A DNA stretch of 64,000 nt from Sweltsa coloradensis (taxonomy: Eukaryota; Arthropoda; Insecta; Plecoptera; Chloroperlidae): contig JAMZAV010000811.1 of NCBI GenBank assembly GCA_024449915.1, positions 310,001-374,000 of the forward strand, given 5' to 3'. Positions 11,557-22,500 of the stretch are shown one piece after another. Each line of letters starts with the position of its first letter. The stretch's first letter is position 1. The notes beneath the pieces were generated by a model. The model searched no databases, was not told the DNA's origin, and saw only the letters and a program-made list of their open reading frames with translations. A program made the position numbers and the translations under genes.

Positions 11557-11692
11557 ATTAATGCACTAAGGCTATTCGAGACGATGAGTGGTAATGACGA
11601 TGAAGGACGGTTACAAAAACAATGCCTTATGCGGGACTCGAACCCACTTTCTTGTTGAGCCATCGCGTTTAGGCCCAGCGGCCTAATTTTGA
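11557..11692 (-). mobile_element. SINE family 2, copy b
   Basis: On the minus strand: tRNA-like head with 'gtgggttcgagtcccgc', then 'accgtccttcatcgtc', then 'gtctcgaatagccttagtg', matching copy a at 3219-3372 in order and length. Confidence 0.75.
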
Positions 11693-12165
11693 TACTAGAT
11701 AATGAAAATAATATTTATAAAGTGTCAGTATATACTCGTAAACGGGAGTGTTTCTGGAGGTCTCTGGTTCAATAAATCTAGGCTGGCTGACTAAAGTTTT
11801 TCCATTGTGTTTTGAATTCAAAAGTTGATTGCTTAAGTTGGGTCAATATCGACTTTCTAAATCACCAGCGCAGTTTATATTATTGCTCAATGTCTTATGA
11901 GAAATGCTTTAAGTTTTGAAGGCGGGAAGGTATTTTTTTTCTTTCTGGTCTCAGCGCCCATAAGAGTTAGCATGGTACGAAAATGTAGCTCGCCGTATCT
12001 TTTGACTGGTGCAAAAATAATCTCAACCAATAACATGCATAATTTTGTGAATGGCGGCATCCAACTAAGCTCGATAGCACTTCCTAAATTAAAACTAATA
12101 TGAGTTAAATGAACCCATGTTTGCGCGCTGTCGCAAATGTACACCACCGACTGAGCGGCAACCTA

Positions 12166-12862
12166 AGCGAGACTAGTGATGTGAATTTACCGTAAATTTA
12201 AAACTCAAGTAATTTACCGGTAAAATTACCGGTAAATTTGCCAAAAAACGGTGAAAACGGTAAAATTTTGATTTTAGCCATTAAGCATATTAGCATATAC
12301 GTAAATAGTTTTTGTGATGAGGAAGGTGTATATCAATTAAAAAGAGCATATAATATATTCACCCTTATATTTATTTACTGTTCCATACAAAGAACAAACT
12401 AAACAATAATGTATTAATTTAATTATCTTTGTACGTTTGGTTAAATAAATAATTAAAATAAAAATATTAATTAGATTTGAATTAATGATTTAGCCTACTC
12501 AGCTAAATGAAACAGTGGAGTATGTCTAGGCACAGAAAAGCTCTTATTCAGATTTATTGATAGAATTTTTCCAAGTGTTAAAATTGACTTATTTCTATTG
12601 CATTCTTGTTGTGTAGGTTCTTATTAGTCTTTAGAATTTAACGATAGAAAATTTAAAATTAAATTATATTTTTTAAAGTGATATTTGACTTATTTCCACT
12701 GCATTCTTGTTGTGTAGGTTGTTATGAGTCTTTAGAATATAATGATGAAATTTTTTAAAAATTTTACCATTTTACCGACATGCTGGGTAAATTTACGGTA
12801 AATTCTCTGACCGGTAAATTTACCGTCAGGTAAATTTACCGACTCACATCACTAAGCGAGAC
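12166..12862. mobile_element. Non-autonomous hAT-like element with perfect 8-bp TSD
   Basis: The element is 12174-12854 (681 bp) and is flanked by identical octamers AGCGAGAC at 12166-12173 and 12855-12862. Its termini are inverted, TAGTGATGTG and CACATCACTA. Subterminal regions on both sides are packed with 'ggtaaatttaccg' and 'ttaccggtaa' motifs, as expected of transposase-binding arrays. Inside, a 70-bp segment ('gcattcttgttgtgtaggtt') is directly repeated at about 12598 and 12700. An 8-bp duplication with short TIRs is characteristic of the hAT superfamily. No transposase frame, so it depends on another element. Confidence 0.85.
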
Positions 12863-13545
12863 GCGGCAACGTTGTGTGCAGCTGTGGCATCCTCGCACAC
12901 CACGCGCCTGTCCGTGGTTGCTACATTTATTTCGCATTCAAGATTTTGTTGGCACGTGTAGGGTATTTTATAAGTAATGATAATCTAGTACAACGCAGTG
13001 AACTCACAGTTGCCACAAAGCCAGTCGGACACCAAATGTTTTTTGTGCTTGATGCCACGGACAAAATGTTTTTTCGTGCTTTTTTGTTAGCAGTTTGGAA
13101 GGTTTGGCAACAGTGTAAATGTAGAGTTCACTAAAGTAACAAATAATGTCATTAATATTTGTGATAGAGCAGAGTTCTGTATATCCACGCAAGAAAGTAG
13201 AGGAAAGATTAAAGTTTCTTACAGTGTGGATATAATTCCGGTCCGTGGTCGGGTTCACGCGCTATCGCTTATGAAACATTTAGCACGGGTGTGTGGTAGA
13301 TTGCATGAATGTCTAGAAGACGCATTCCTCGCACACCTGAGCTATCGCATTTCAAGAGTTGAACCCATTTCCTCCCACGTTTTGAGCGCAATAAAGATAG
13401 CACAGGTGATGTTGAAAACTAAATATTAAAACAATCCCTCGACGTACCCCCTCACTCGCTTCTCCTTCGTGACTTGATTCCCACGAAAACGTATTATTTC
13501 TTTTCTCGATTTGGTTGGTCGGGAAACACTCCCGTAGGTGAAAAT
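12863..13545. other. Host flank of the hAT-like element, no clear gene
   Basis: Moderately GC-rich DNA with several overlapping short frames on both strands, none with a recognisable domain. The sequence is continuous with 11700-12165 if the 681-bp insertion and one octamer are removed. Confidence 0.35.
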
Positions 13546-13745
13546 GTTATTATTTACTACAATTCAGAAATTACAAAAGTCCGCCCCAACCGGGATTCGA
13601 ACCAGGGGTCTCCCACATTCCAGGTGAGCGTCTTAACCACTAGACCATCAGGACGGGTACTTTTTAATCTCTGAATTGTAGTTGCATTATACATCTGAAT
13701 GGATGGAACAGTACTGCAACGAATATCTGCTGCCTTTGAACTGAC
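13500..13745 (-). mobile_element. SINE family 3, copy b
   Basis: The minus-strand tRNA-like head (13580-13656) has A box 'tggtctagtggttaagac' and B box 'ctggttcgaatcccgg'. Downstream of the head comes 'ctgaattgtagtaaataa', then a tail ending in 'cactcccgtaggtg' when read on the plus strand. Upstream lies 'gcattatacatctgaat', as in copy a. The cloverleaf is too degenerate for a functional tRNA. Confidence 0.75.
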
Positions 13746-13791
13746 CACCAAACATTAATAATGCTATTACCTTACGCAGGTATGAGCGAGG

Positions 13792-13945
13792 GTTTATTTC
13801 TCGATTTGGTTAGTCGGAAAACACTCCCGTAGGTGTAATTGTTATTATTTACTACAATTCAGAACTTGGAATGCGGGAGACCAGTGGTTCGAATCCCGGT
13901 TGGGGCGGACTTATTTAATTACTGAATTGTAGTAAATAATAAGTA
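13792..13945. mobile_element. Head-to-head SINE family 3 fusion (copy c)
   Basis: 13792-13862 is the family-3 tail in minus orientation (matching 13497-13567). It joins directly, at 13863, to a plus-orientation fragment consisting of the last part of the tRNA-like head and the same tail. This leaves 21-bp perfect inverted repeats at 13842-13862 and 13922-13942 ('ttattatttactacaattc...'). The 5' part of the tRNA-like head is missing. Confidence 0.75.
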
Positions 13946-14280
13946 TTATTTCTTATCGAACTGGCATCATAAAAAACAACGATACAGTTTGAGTGTTCAA
14001 CTTTAAACTTCAACTTCAGATTCAAACTCAAATCCATAAATAAACATTTAATAGTACTGCATTTTAAACGATATAACAAAAATATGATACAAAATATTTT
14101 AACTATTTTCTCTGGGCCCTTTTCTCTTTTGAAACATACATTGGAAAACGTAAACTGGTCGGGGGGTGTCTTAATATACCATTCACACGTGTTGTTTTGG
14201 TTGTGTAATATTACATCCCGCATATTTCCATAAACAGATGCCTCATCATAAATAACGACTACCATAATAATGCGTCACCA
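13946..14280 (-). pseudogene. Degenerate CUB-domain exon fragment
   Basis: The minus-strand reading contains 'NNTCEWYIKTPPDQ', a good match to the first conserved block of CUB domains (C-x-W-x-I-x-x-P). About 35 codons later, 'GFEFESEVEV' in one frame and 'EHSNCIVVFYDASS' in the next match the second CUB block (F-x-F-E-x-E...C...V-x-x-Y-D-G-S-S). The intervening segment starts at a donor-like AAT|GTATGT and ends at an acceptor-like AAATGCAG, so it may be a short intron of roughly 110 bp. The change of frame within the second block implies a frameshift. CUB domains are extracellular beta-sandwich binding modules of secreted or membrane proteins. The downstream end runs into the rearranged SINE at 13792-13945, so the exon is probably broken. 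Domain identity is inferred by eye and is not certain. Confidence 0.42.
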
Positions 14281-16770
14281 ACGGATGACATGATCTGAAA
14301 TCGAATTTCGAAAACAATATTCTGGTCTAAAGCAATTCAACGCCAAACCGAATCCCACCAACGCTTTGCCGCCGCTGGTTCTGTCCTAGCGCCCACATGG
14401 ATAATCAAGAGCTTAATAGCATTGTTCCCCTCCCTCACAGTAAACACGCTTTGCATTAAACGAACCTCGACTTCTGATAATGCGTTCGTTCATCAAGCGC
14501 AATCACGTGACAAAATGGAAACCAGTTGTTGTGATAATCGATCAGAATTTGAATCGCGTAGTGATTTGGGATGTGATGGGAAAAATTGTTGAGGGTTTGA
14601 CCATTTGACCATATTTTGAAGTCTGAAGATTGGTGCGTTCCTTTGTTCACTCAGTTCTCCAAACTTACAAATCAATGATTTGTTTGGGATCATAAATTGG
14701 AACGTAATAGAATATGCTAAATGTGAGTCCAAAGAATGAAAAGATTGATCTAAATATTATGTAAAGGTTAATTGAACTTTAAAACACTGTACTTCAATAG
14801 TCAGCCAGTCGAAGGAAAGTGAAACTTTTCAGAATATTGCTACATAATGAAGATGATTTTCTTCCTAAGAGCAGCGTTAAATCAATTAACTTTTAAATAA
14901 TATTTGACTGTTTTATATTAAAGTTTCCTTTTTAAATAAATGAATATTACTAAAGTTATCGCCAGCATTCGTAATCGTATGTGTCGAAACGCACGTAAAT
15001 TTTTAAACACCGGGTAATATGTGCTCCCAGTATTTTATATTGTTACATTTTTTTATTGTATTTCTAGTATGTTCAGTGTGAAATTTATACATTTTGTAAT
15101 AGTTTTATATTTGGCTTGCATTATTATTATAATTTTTTCTTATTATTTATATTTATGATATATTTGTTTATCGTTCATAACCATACCTTTTTTATCTCCG
15201 AGTATCATTCACCATTTCATTGTCACCATTTTTTTTTAAAAGATGTAGTCAGGGTCTTTTCAAAATGGTACTAACGTGTTGTATATGACTTTTAATAATA
15301 AATAAATAAATGAGTGGCTTTAAAAATTTAATAATCATTATAAATCAACGTTTAATTTAATTTCCCCTCTTCAAACTTTCAAATTAAATACAAATAAAAT
15401 CCTTGTGATTTAATGTGTTACAAATTAAATTCATCCTCAAACTTTTTCCAAATTCTAACCAAGACACTTCTAGCCGAAACACTCTCTTTTTACAACAATA
15501 ACAATATTCAATTTTATTCATACAAACAGCCCGTGTATTTAACTCGTACGCCCTTTTAAGCCCTTGACCATTCACTTATGCAAAATCTCTTTTGTGCCTC
15601 CCCTGTAGGAAAAAAAACTCAATTACAAACTAAATCAATTTCGAATATTCTCCCTATTTCACAAACAAAAAATTGCATATTAAAACATCGGTCAACTCTT
15701 TGAAAAGTAAATTGTCATGTGTGTAACCCACTATGTAACGGAAAGCGATTTCACAAAAACACTTTTGATTTAGGCCTAAAGCCAACAAAGCTCATCATGT
15801 GTATCATGATGTACTTGTGCCCAATCGATAACTGATAGCGCAAAAAGTAAAATGAGAACGGAAAATTATTATTTCATATAGAGCAGCTACAAGGAAAAAC
15901 ATAATTCATTTATCCCCCTGGATGTAACCAAAACGGCAATGGTCTATTCATACCTCGTGTACTATAACTCTTTCCCCGAAATAGGAATATTAGAGAATTG
16001 AAGAAATAATGAATAGGAGAAAGGTTTAAGAATATATAATTTAATGATTAATTTGTAGTTTGATTTGTAGATGGAATAAACGCAACACACGCACAATTCT
16101 ATTGTAGATTCGATACTTGGGTTTGCGACCCGTCAACACCAATGACTGAAGGTTTCATGACGTGTTCCTTACTTATAATTCGAATGATCGGATTTAATAA
16201 ATTTGTATTTTTATATAAGCTACAAGTAGCCATTGTACCAAGTACCTTCCATTCCAACTGTAGGCCTAATCACACCCTAAACACCTAAATACGAGAAAGG
16301 CAAGTTGTTCTAGGGCAAGTTTCGTATGTTAAAAAATTAAACAATTTTGAATTTAAAATATTTATTTCTTTATTTGATTCACTTTTATATTTACCTAATT
16401 ATTATGTTAAATCAAGCTCACTGTTGACCAAAACATGTACTCTCAGCTACATTTTTAACATTCTCAATAGATTTTAATGATTTTATTTCTAAATGAGGTT
16501 CTTAGAGATCGCAAATATAACGTATTGAATAGCGTATCAAACCATTTATGAAAATAACTGTCCAGGTCCATGTTTATTCACATGTACCCTAGCTCCTAGC
16601 AGATGCATAGAAACCTACACCCCAATTATAACTCTATCAAATATTAACAATGTTAACCTACTTGAATCATGAATTGATTTTGTGTCTAGTATGTTGAGCT
16701 AAAGCGTAGAAATCGAGTGTCCACAAGACTATTAGCAATACGCATGCGTACTGACTCACGGTGCCAGGGT
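14281..16770. other. Long AT-rich stretch, no gene seen
   Basis: Two overlapping minus-strand frames at 14456-14732 have no recognisable domain. Around 15200-15310 a T-run, 'taataaataaataaatga' and flanking sequence look like a retroelement 3' end, but nothing upstream can be assigned to a LINE protein. Confidence 0.4.
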
Positions 16771-16773
16771 AAA

Positions 16774-16833
16774 CAGGGTGCCTTGCAGTGGCGGAGTGTG
16801 CTGGGGTGAGATCCGCCACTGCACGGCACCCTA
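16774..16833. repeat. Strong GC-rich hairpin
   Basis: Arms 16774-16795 and 16812-16833 pair at about 21 of 22 positions ('cagggtgccttgcagtggcg' on the left) around a 16-base loop. The GC-rich stem lies in otherwise AT-rich DNA. A minus-strand open frame through here is largely a by-product of the hairpin. Confidence 0.75.
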
Positions 16834-16949
16834 CAACAGTCAGGGTGGTGATCCGCGCGCATTGTTGTAACATTGTTCTTTTGTTCACCTGACAGGGACA
16901 TACATTGCACCCTAAAAATTCCATCGGGTAAAAAAATTGTAACTAATAA

Positions 16950-17296
16950 TAAATTTAAAAAAAATCTATTTAGAGTCTACCTACTCAGTCATATAACTGA
17001 TTTTCAGTGGGGGACAGAAAATTAAAATGACCAAGCCAACCCTATAGGCCCCAACGCAATCGACGAGTGAGCAATAACCAACCAAAGATCGATATTACCC
17101 GCGGATCAACGCCAGAACCAACAACGCCGATTCAGAACAACTTTATAAATTTATTATGTGCCTCGTTGCTAGGACGGTTCCAAAGTCTTAAGTCCAAATT
17201 AGAAGTAAAAAACTTCTTATACTTTAGAGCGAATCGAAACCTGGACCTTCTGCATTGGAAGCAGAGACGATAACCACAAGACCAACAAGCCACACT
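16950..17296 (-). mobile_element. SINE family 1, copy c
   Basis: Minus-strand copy with head at 17230-17296 ('gaaggtccaggtttcgattc'), 'tgatccgcgggtaat' and 'cactgaaaatcagttat'. Two internal deletions relative to the full copies remove the 'gttcgcactgtcc' segment and part of the body after the head. Confidence 0.8.
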
Positions 17297-17668
17297 ATTA
17301 TTCAATTTCGATCATAATTCGTTGGTTAACGATGTACTCGCCAACTAAGACGGCTCTGATATTTGCTTCTAGTAGTCAGTCACACAAACAATGAGGTCAT
17401 TTGTTATTCACCAAGTAGGTGTACAATTTCTCAGTACCTACGTAGGTATGTTGTCGATATCTTCTAGCTGACCACACCGCGCCGGCTCCAGCCATGTTAT
17501 CTTATTACATTCAGCCTACTCGTACGGCAGACAGGCTATTTTCAGAATCTACAATGCCGTATAAACCACGTGCAAAGCATTCTGGGGAGGAAGTGAGTCT
17601 ACACGATGAATGCTGACGGAAATGCTGCCCCCGATTGGCATAGCATAAGTTTAGGTCAATTCGCAATT
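17297..17668. promoter_or_regulatory. Possible promoter-like segment (E-box and Staf-like motif)
   Basis: CACGTG at 17567-17572 overlaps GCAAAGCATTCTGGGG at 17572-17587, which resembles the Staf/ZNF143 site on the complementary strand and the similar motif at 11435. Composition is less AT-rich than average. No TATA box, transcript or start codon can be tied to it, so this is a weak call. Confidence 0.2.
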
Positions 17669-17669
17669 G

Positions 17670-18092
17670 GTGTGGCTCGTTGATCTTGTGGTTAGCGTCT
17701 CTGTTTACGATGTAGAAAGTCATGGGTTCGATTCCCGTTAAAGCTGAAGTTTTTTAACTTCTGTTTTGGACTTACGTCCATCAGTGTTCTTGTCTAAGGA
17801 ATTTGTAAACGGTGACTTTGAAGCCGTCCTAGCAACGAGGCACATAATAAATTTAAATATGTTCTGAATCGGCCTTGTCGACTTTGACGTTGATCCGCGG
17901 GTGTTCGCACTGTCCATACCAATGATTGCTATATTTCCTATTAAAAAGTATCTATCTTCGGTTGGTAATCGCTCACTCGTCGATTGCGCCGGGGCCTACA
18001 GGGTTGGCTTGGACGCTTTGGTTTACTGACCTCACTGAAAATCAGTTATATGACTGAGTGGGTAGACTCTAAATACGAATTTATTTATTTAA
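17670..18092 (+). mobile_element. SINE family 1, full-length copy d
   Basis: The best-preserved plus-strand copy. Head begins 'gtgtggctcgttgatcttgt', B box 'gggttcgattcccgt', 'aagttttttaactt' hairpin, 'ggtgactttgaagccgtcc', 'gttgatccgcgg', 'cactgaaaatcagttatatg' and a TTTA tail. About 423 bp. Only 375 bp separate it from copy c, which is in the opposite orientation. Confidence 0.85.
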
Positions 18093-18228
18093 GCGTAGCG
18101 TGGGGAATATAAACAAATGCAAATGGCTGCTGCTCGTGCACATTACTAACTACTATAGGCGCGCAAACTTAGCTCAAGAGATGGTTATATTTAATTTCTT
18201 ACGTTGTGTTTGTGTTTCGTTATGATTT

Positions 18229-18915
18229 ACTAGGAAAACGCTTAAGTCCCGCCGCGTTGATGGATGAGCTTTATGTAAGTTTTAAGTTTGCGCGGACCAC
18301 TTTCCTTTGCAAGTTATATTAAAACCTTTATTTCAATGAATTTTGACTAACTTTTTCAACTTTTTCTTTCAAGAGGCACAACATCACTATAATCTTTATG
18401 CCAATGTAAAATATGAACGTTATAGCCCCAACCGTTTGGTCAAAATCGGCCCAAATATTACGAAAATATCGTATCAAAACCGGAGAAGAAAATCTTGAAA
18501 GTACGATTTCTATAAAAAAATATTTTTTCAGATGTCTCTAAAATCATAACATATAGTATGATTTCAGTGATTTTAAACGTTCCTATAAAGTTTCATCAAT
18601 ATCGGTGTAGCCGTTTGCCAAATATCACGAAAATATCGCGACAAAAAACAAAAAAAAATTGTAAAAGTACGATATTTATGAGAAATATTTCTTCGATTGT
18701 ACTCAAAAACAATACTGCTCTAAGTTGAGAGATTTCGAAGGTCCCCTCAATTTTCATCAAGATCGCATATTGCCGTTTGCCCGGTAGAGAGCGAGAATAA
18801 CAGTACATAAAAACTAACAAAACCAAAACACCCGAGCTATTTTTTGTTGGGTAACGTAAGTTAAAAACAAACAAAAAAACACAAAGTCAATTGAAGTCTT
18901 TGCTTCGCTCATCCA
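18229..18915. mobile_element. TIR element, ACTAGG family, copy 1
   Basis: Starts 'actaggaaaacgcttaagtc' and carries 'ggatgagc' near both ends in inverted orientation. The start matches 42388 and 50189. Internally, two imperfect direct repeats of about 160 bp occur ('gtttcatcaatatcggtgta...gccgtttgcc' against 'ttttcatcaagatcgcatat...gccgtttgcc'). No transposase frame; the right end is approximate. Confidence 0.6.
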
Positions 18916-20240
18916 AAAAATAGAAATCTACTCACAACAATACAAACGTAAATTTTCAGTTGGAAAACAAATTCACAGCTATTTGTGTCGACTGGTTGGT
19001 CGACTGTCAATAATTTCTGTCATGTGTATTTCGTCGAAGATGACACCATTCAATACAAATTTGATACGTCATCACGTGATCGTTCCTGATTGTGATTGGT
19101 CTATAATTATTACTTAAGTAGCGTCACGGCTAAACTGTCGACCCTACGGCCAATTTAAAAACTTTCAACCAAAAGTGTCCTAAAATGAAATATTTAGAGG
19201 GGTATTCACCCGCTTAAGTCAAAAAATACATTTCATTCAGGCTAACTATATAGCCTAGTTATGAATTTAGAAATCAACAAAAAAATTATTGGGTCCACCT
19301 TGACCCGAAAAAAATGTTGAACTTGCTATTTTTTGAGCTAGGTCAAGGTCCCAACGGCAAAATCATACATAAGAAATAACATAGGGACGATCTTTATGCC
19401 CCGTGACCTCGGAGGATTGCTATCCGAAAAATTACTGACCATCATTGACGTAATAGACAGCCTTTTCTGTAAATCCTCTATATTTTGTTTTGAAATTTGG
19501 GCAAGTGGTTCGGTCAAATTATGCTGACTAAGAAGAAGGGGTGTGATTTTGGAATGCATATTTTTGCGTGTTTGAGTGAATATTTGAGCACAGTTTCAAG
19601 GCACGATGTTATAAAGGGCCATTTAAGATTGGTATGATGCTAGTCTAGTATCTACGTGGAACAAAAAAGAAGCAGTCAAAGGCTTTAAGAAATTTCCCAA
19701 AACGCAAATTTTCGCAAATTTCATGATCAATTTTTTTTTAAATTCGTGCAAAATCACAGTTAAAAGATATAATTTTTTAAACTGTAATTTGAGTGTAGTA
19801 TTATGCTATATTTATGTGGTAAAATATATTTTTTGGGGTAAAAGCCCATTTAAACTAATACCATGAAAAGCCCCTTTTAAGTAATGGTTTCCATAGAGCT
19901 ATTTGTCACAGCTGTATCTCACATAAAAAACACATTAATTCTCATAGTGCGACTATCTAGATTGCATCAACACTCAACCCTTTCTACTTTCAAATACTTC
20001 TAAGCTCAACTCTTCCAACCATTGCATTACCCGCCATCCCAATCACCTATTGTCTTTCGAGAGGCCCTCCTTGCATTCATACTCCCCTGGTAGAGCGGCA
20101 CTCCTAAGCCCCTGATACATTCATATACTCTATATAAATAACTAACTCGGAGCGACTGATTTTACCATCCGACCATACATTGAAACCTACTTTAAGGGTT
20201 CGTTGAGCACATATGCATATTAACAACCCCTTTTTTGGGT
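18916..20240. other. AT-rich stretch, no gene seen
   Basis: Contains a minus-strand frame at 19338-19559 without a recognisable domain. No repeat identified. Confidence 0.4.
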
Positions 20241-20249
20241 GAAGGGTAA

Positions 20250-20442
20250 TGCATATTGATTTCTTTGGTATACGATGCCGGTGAATTTGACCCAAGTGGT
20301 CATTGTGTGGATTATATGGCAATAGAGACAGATGGTCAACTTCTTACTATATATAATGCATGTTATTTAGTACAGCCTCACCAATTAAAAGTGACTCCTT
20401 CAAATTATTGGTTGATTGTGGTGTGCTGGTCTGCTCAACAAT
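20250..20442 (+). pseudogene. CUB-domain-like C-terminal half exon
   Basis: The plus frame reads 'CVDYMAIETDGQLLTIYNAC', then 'SNYWLIVVCWSAQQ' and a TAA stop. This matches the second half of a CUB domain: a Cys, then D-Y-x-x-I-x-x-G, a second Cys about 17 residues on, and an S-N-x-x-x-I-V strand. The frame is closed upstream by TAA at 20247-20249, and a possible acceptor AG lies at about 20295-20296. The first half (C-x-W-x-I-x-x-P) was not found nearby on this strand; a similar first half lies at 14.2 kb on the opposite strand. It may be a terminal exon, a fragment of a decayed gene, or chance. Assigned by eye. Confidence 0.38.
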
Positions 20443-20755
20443 AATATAGGTTAATTTCAAGTATTTTGGAGGTTTTATCCCTAACAATCAGTAAAGGTAC
20501 TTAGAATGATTTTGTATAGAGGGTTTTTGTGGCAGAAAATAGGGCTGGGCTATGACATATCATTTAATTATCGATATTGCACGAAAATTTCGTTATTGAT
20601 ATATTATCGAAATTTTATTATATCTGCAAAAAAGTTGAAGTTTTCCACAAAATAAAATATTTTGGTAAGCCTACTAATAAGTAAAAATAATTATGTGTGG
20701 CTACAATCGAAAAAATGAAGAACGATGTTTACGTTCTCATACTCGCGATGAACGA

Positions 20756-20770
20756 CCCGGCACCTCCACC
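20756..20770 (+). repeat. Solo end of the CCCGGCACCTCCACC element
   Basis: CCCGGCACCTCCACC is identical to the 15-base terminus of the palindromic element at 49439-49596. A chance 15-mer match in 64 kb is unlikely, so this is probably a remnant terminus. The rest of the element is not recognisable here. Confidence 0.5.
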
Positions 20771-22420
20771 GTTTGTAACATTCGGGTCGAATTAACTGTA
20801 ACCTACCCGGCGATTTATCCTTTTTACAAAAATGAACCCAAAATTTGGTTTAACCAATTTTTTTCAGGATTGGAAAAATTGAAGCATGGAATTGGATGAA
20901 TATGTTAATGCCAATAACTTAATTGTTTATACCCTAATCGGATGCAATTTAATGCCTGTTAGGCCCAACTTTCGTGTTCCCCATCTTCACAGTGTTGCCT
21001 AAATCCCGACAACTTCATTCCTATCGTCATTATTCCACCCTTCTCGCAGAGTTAAACCCCTTATCTTGATTTCACCCCCTGGTGCACTCCTTTATGCTCG
21101 CCGTGGCCGCAACTGTTATATACGAGACGATTGAAACGCCATCTGGGGATAAAATATGTGAATCACTTCTGTAGGCACTCAATCTCGTCCGCCACCTGTT
21201 CGATATGTAAAAATAATCAGCTCGTTTTATGGACTGATGCTTCGAAACCGAATACTACGTGTTTAGAAATTTGAAGAAGTTTATTGAATTGCTTTGGGAA
21301 GATTTCAGATTCAAAATTTTTAATTTTTTAGCATTTTGTGTCTTTCCACTCTACAATGTTCTACTTTAAGCCCCGAGAATTCGTCGATTTTATAAAAGAA
21401 AGCTTATTCCCATGATAAACTTAAGTCTTGTTGAATATCTTGTAAGTTGTTAATTTCACCATGCATATAGATTAAACGTCCGGCCAGCAAGGAACCCTCG
21501 AACAATTCTTTCCCAGGCCCCGGGTCCACAAAGAGGAGATAAACAACAGCGGAGTTCATTTTAGGAGTAAGCCGTATTTATTTTATTTATTTAAGTCTGA
21601 AATTATAGTTAAATAACTCCGAAAAAAGCGTAACTCCCTTTTGTGGAAGCCGAAAAAAGAGTTAAGTATGTCTTAAATCTTTAAATAACTATAAACAAGT
21701 TTTATTTACACCAAAATTTGATTCCATTACATATCAGTCATAAACTCGAACACCCGGGTACCTTATTTCATTTGTTCAGACCATTTTGATTGTTTGGTTT
21801 TGTTGCCAAAAAAGATTGTGACCAAGGCACACTCAACCATCACTTTACGAACGCTCTCCAATCAAAGTTGGCTCAACCAGAAACTAGGATAAATTTCCGA
21901 ACACATTGTAAATAAACCTTAATCGTTCTTTCAAAACTCCTAGGCCTAATACCTTGTCACTTGTCAGGTTATCGATAAACATTTTTCTAGTTGCAATTTT
22001 CCAACTTGAAGCAATTTAATAACGAATTGATTGACGTTAACAAATTGCGAAGAACTGAAATCGACACCTTTATCGATTATATAGAAATTTGATTTTCTTT
22101 GAAAGCTAAAGAGATTTAATTTTAAATGAAAATATAACAGGGTGTACAAGAGTGAACAAGTTGTTACGCCATGCAGATAGGGCACGATTTTCTCCCCCTA
22201 CTTTTGAACTTTTAAACGAAAAAAAGTTCAGAAAACAAGGCTCCCCTCCAGGACTCAATGATTTATTACACAAATGTTTGCCACCGCGTTTTAATAAAAC
22301 CATACAACAGTATCCAATTAGTTGCATATATCTACAGATTTGTAGTGCTACTTATTTATTTAAATTTAAACCTTTAATTAATTCTGTGTATTTAAGTATA
22401 AATAAATTAAATACATTTGT
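20771..22420. other. AT-rich stretch, no gene seen
   Basis: No supportable gene. A 170-codon open frame begins at 22152 but runs through the SINE fragment at 22425-22500 and is discounted. Confidence 0.4.
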
Positions 22421-22424
22421 ATTT

Positions 22425-22500
22425 TTAGAGTCTACCCACTCAAGTCACATAAATGATTTTCAGTGGGGACAGTTAAGTATAAAGCAGACCAAGCCAACAT
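22425..22500 (-). mobile_element. SINE family 1, 3'-end fragment e
   Basis: Minus-strand 3' terminus only: 'gttggcttggtc', then 'tccccactgaaaatcatt' and 'gagtgggtagactcta'. The copy is 5'-truncated, as is usual for target-primed reverse transcription. Confidence 0.75.

Noticed and set aside
13580..13656. Possible functional tRNA gene
   Set aside because: A and B boxes are present, but acceptor and anticodon stems do not pair properly and the sequence has a SINE tail and a relative at 4.8 kb.
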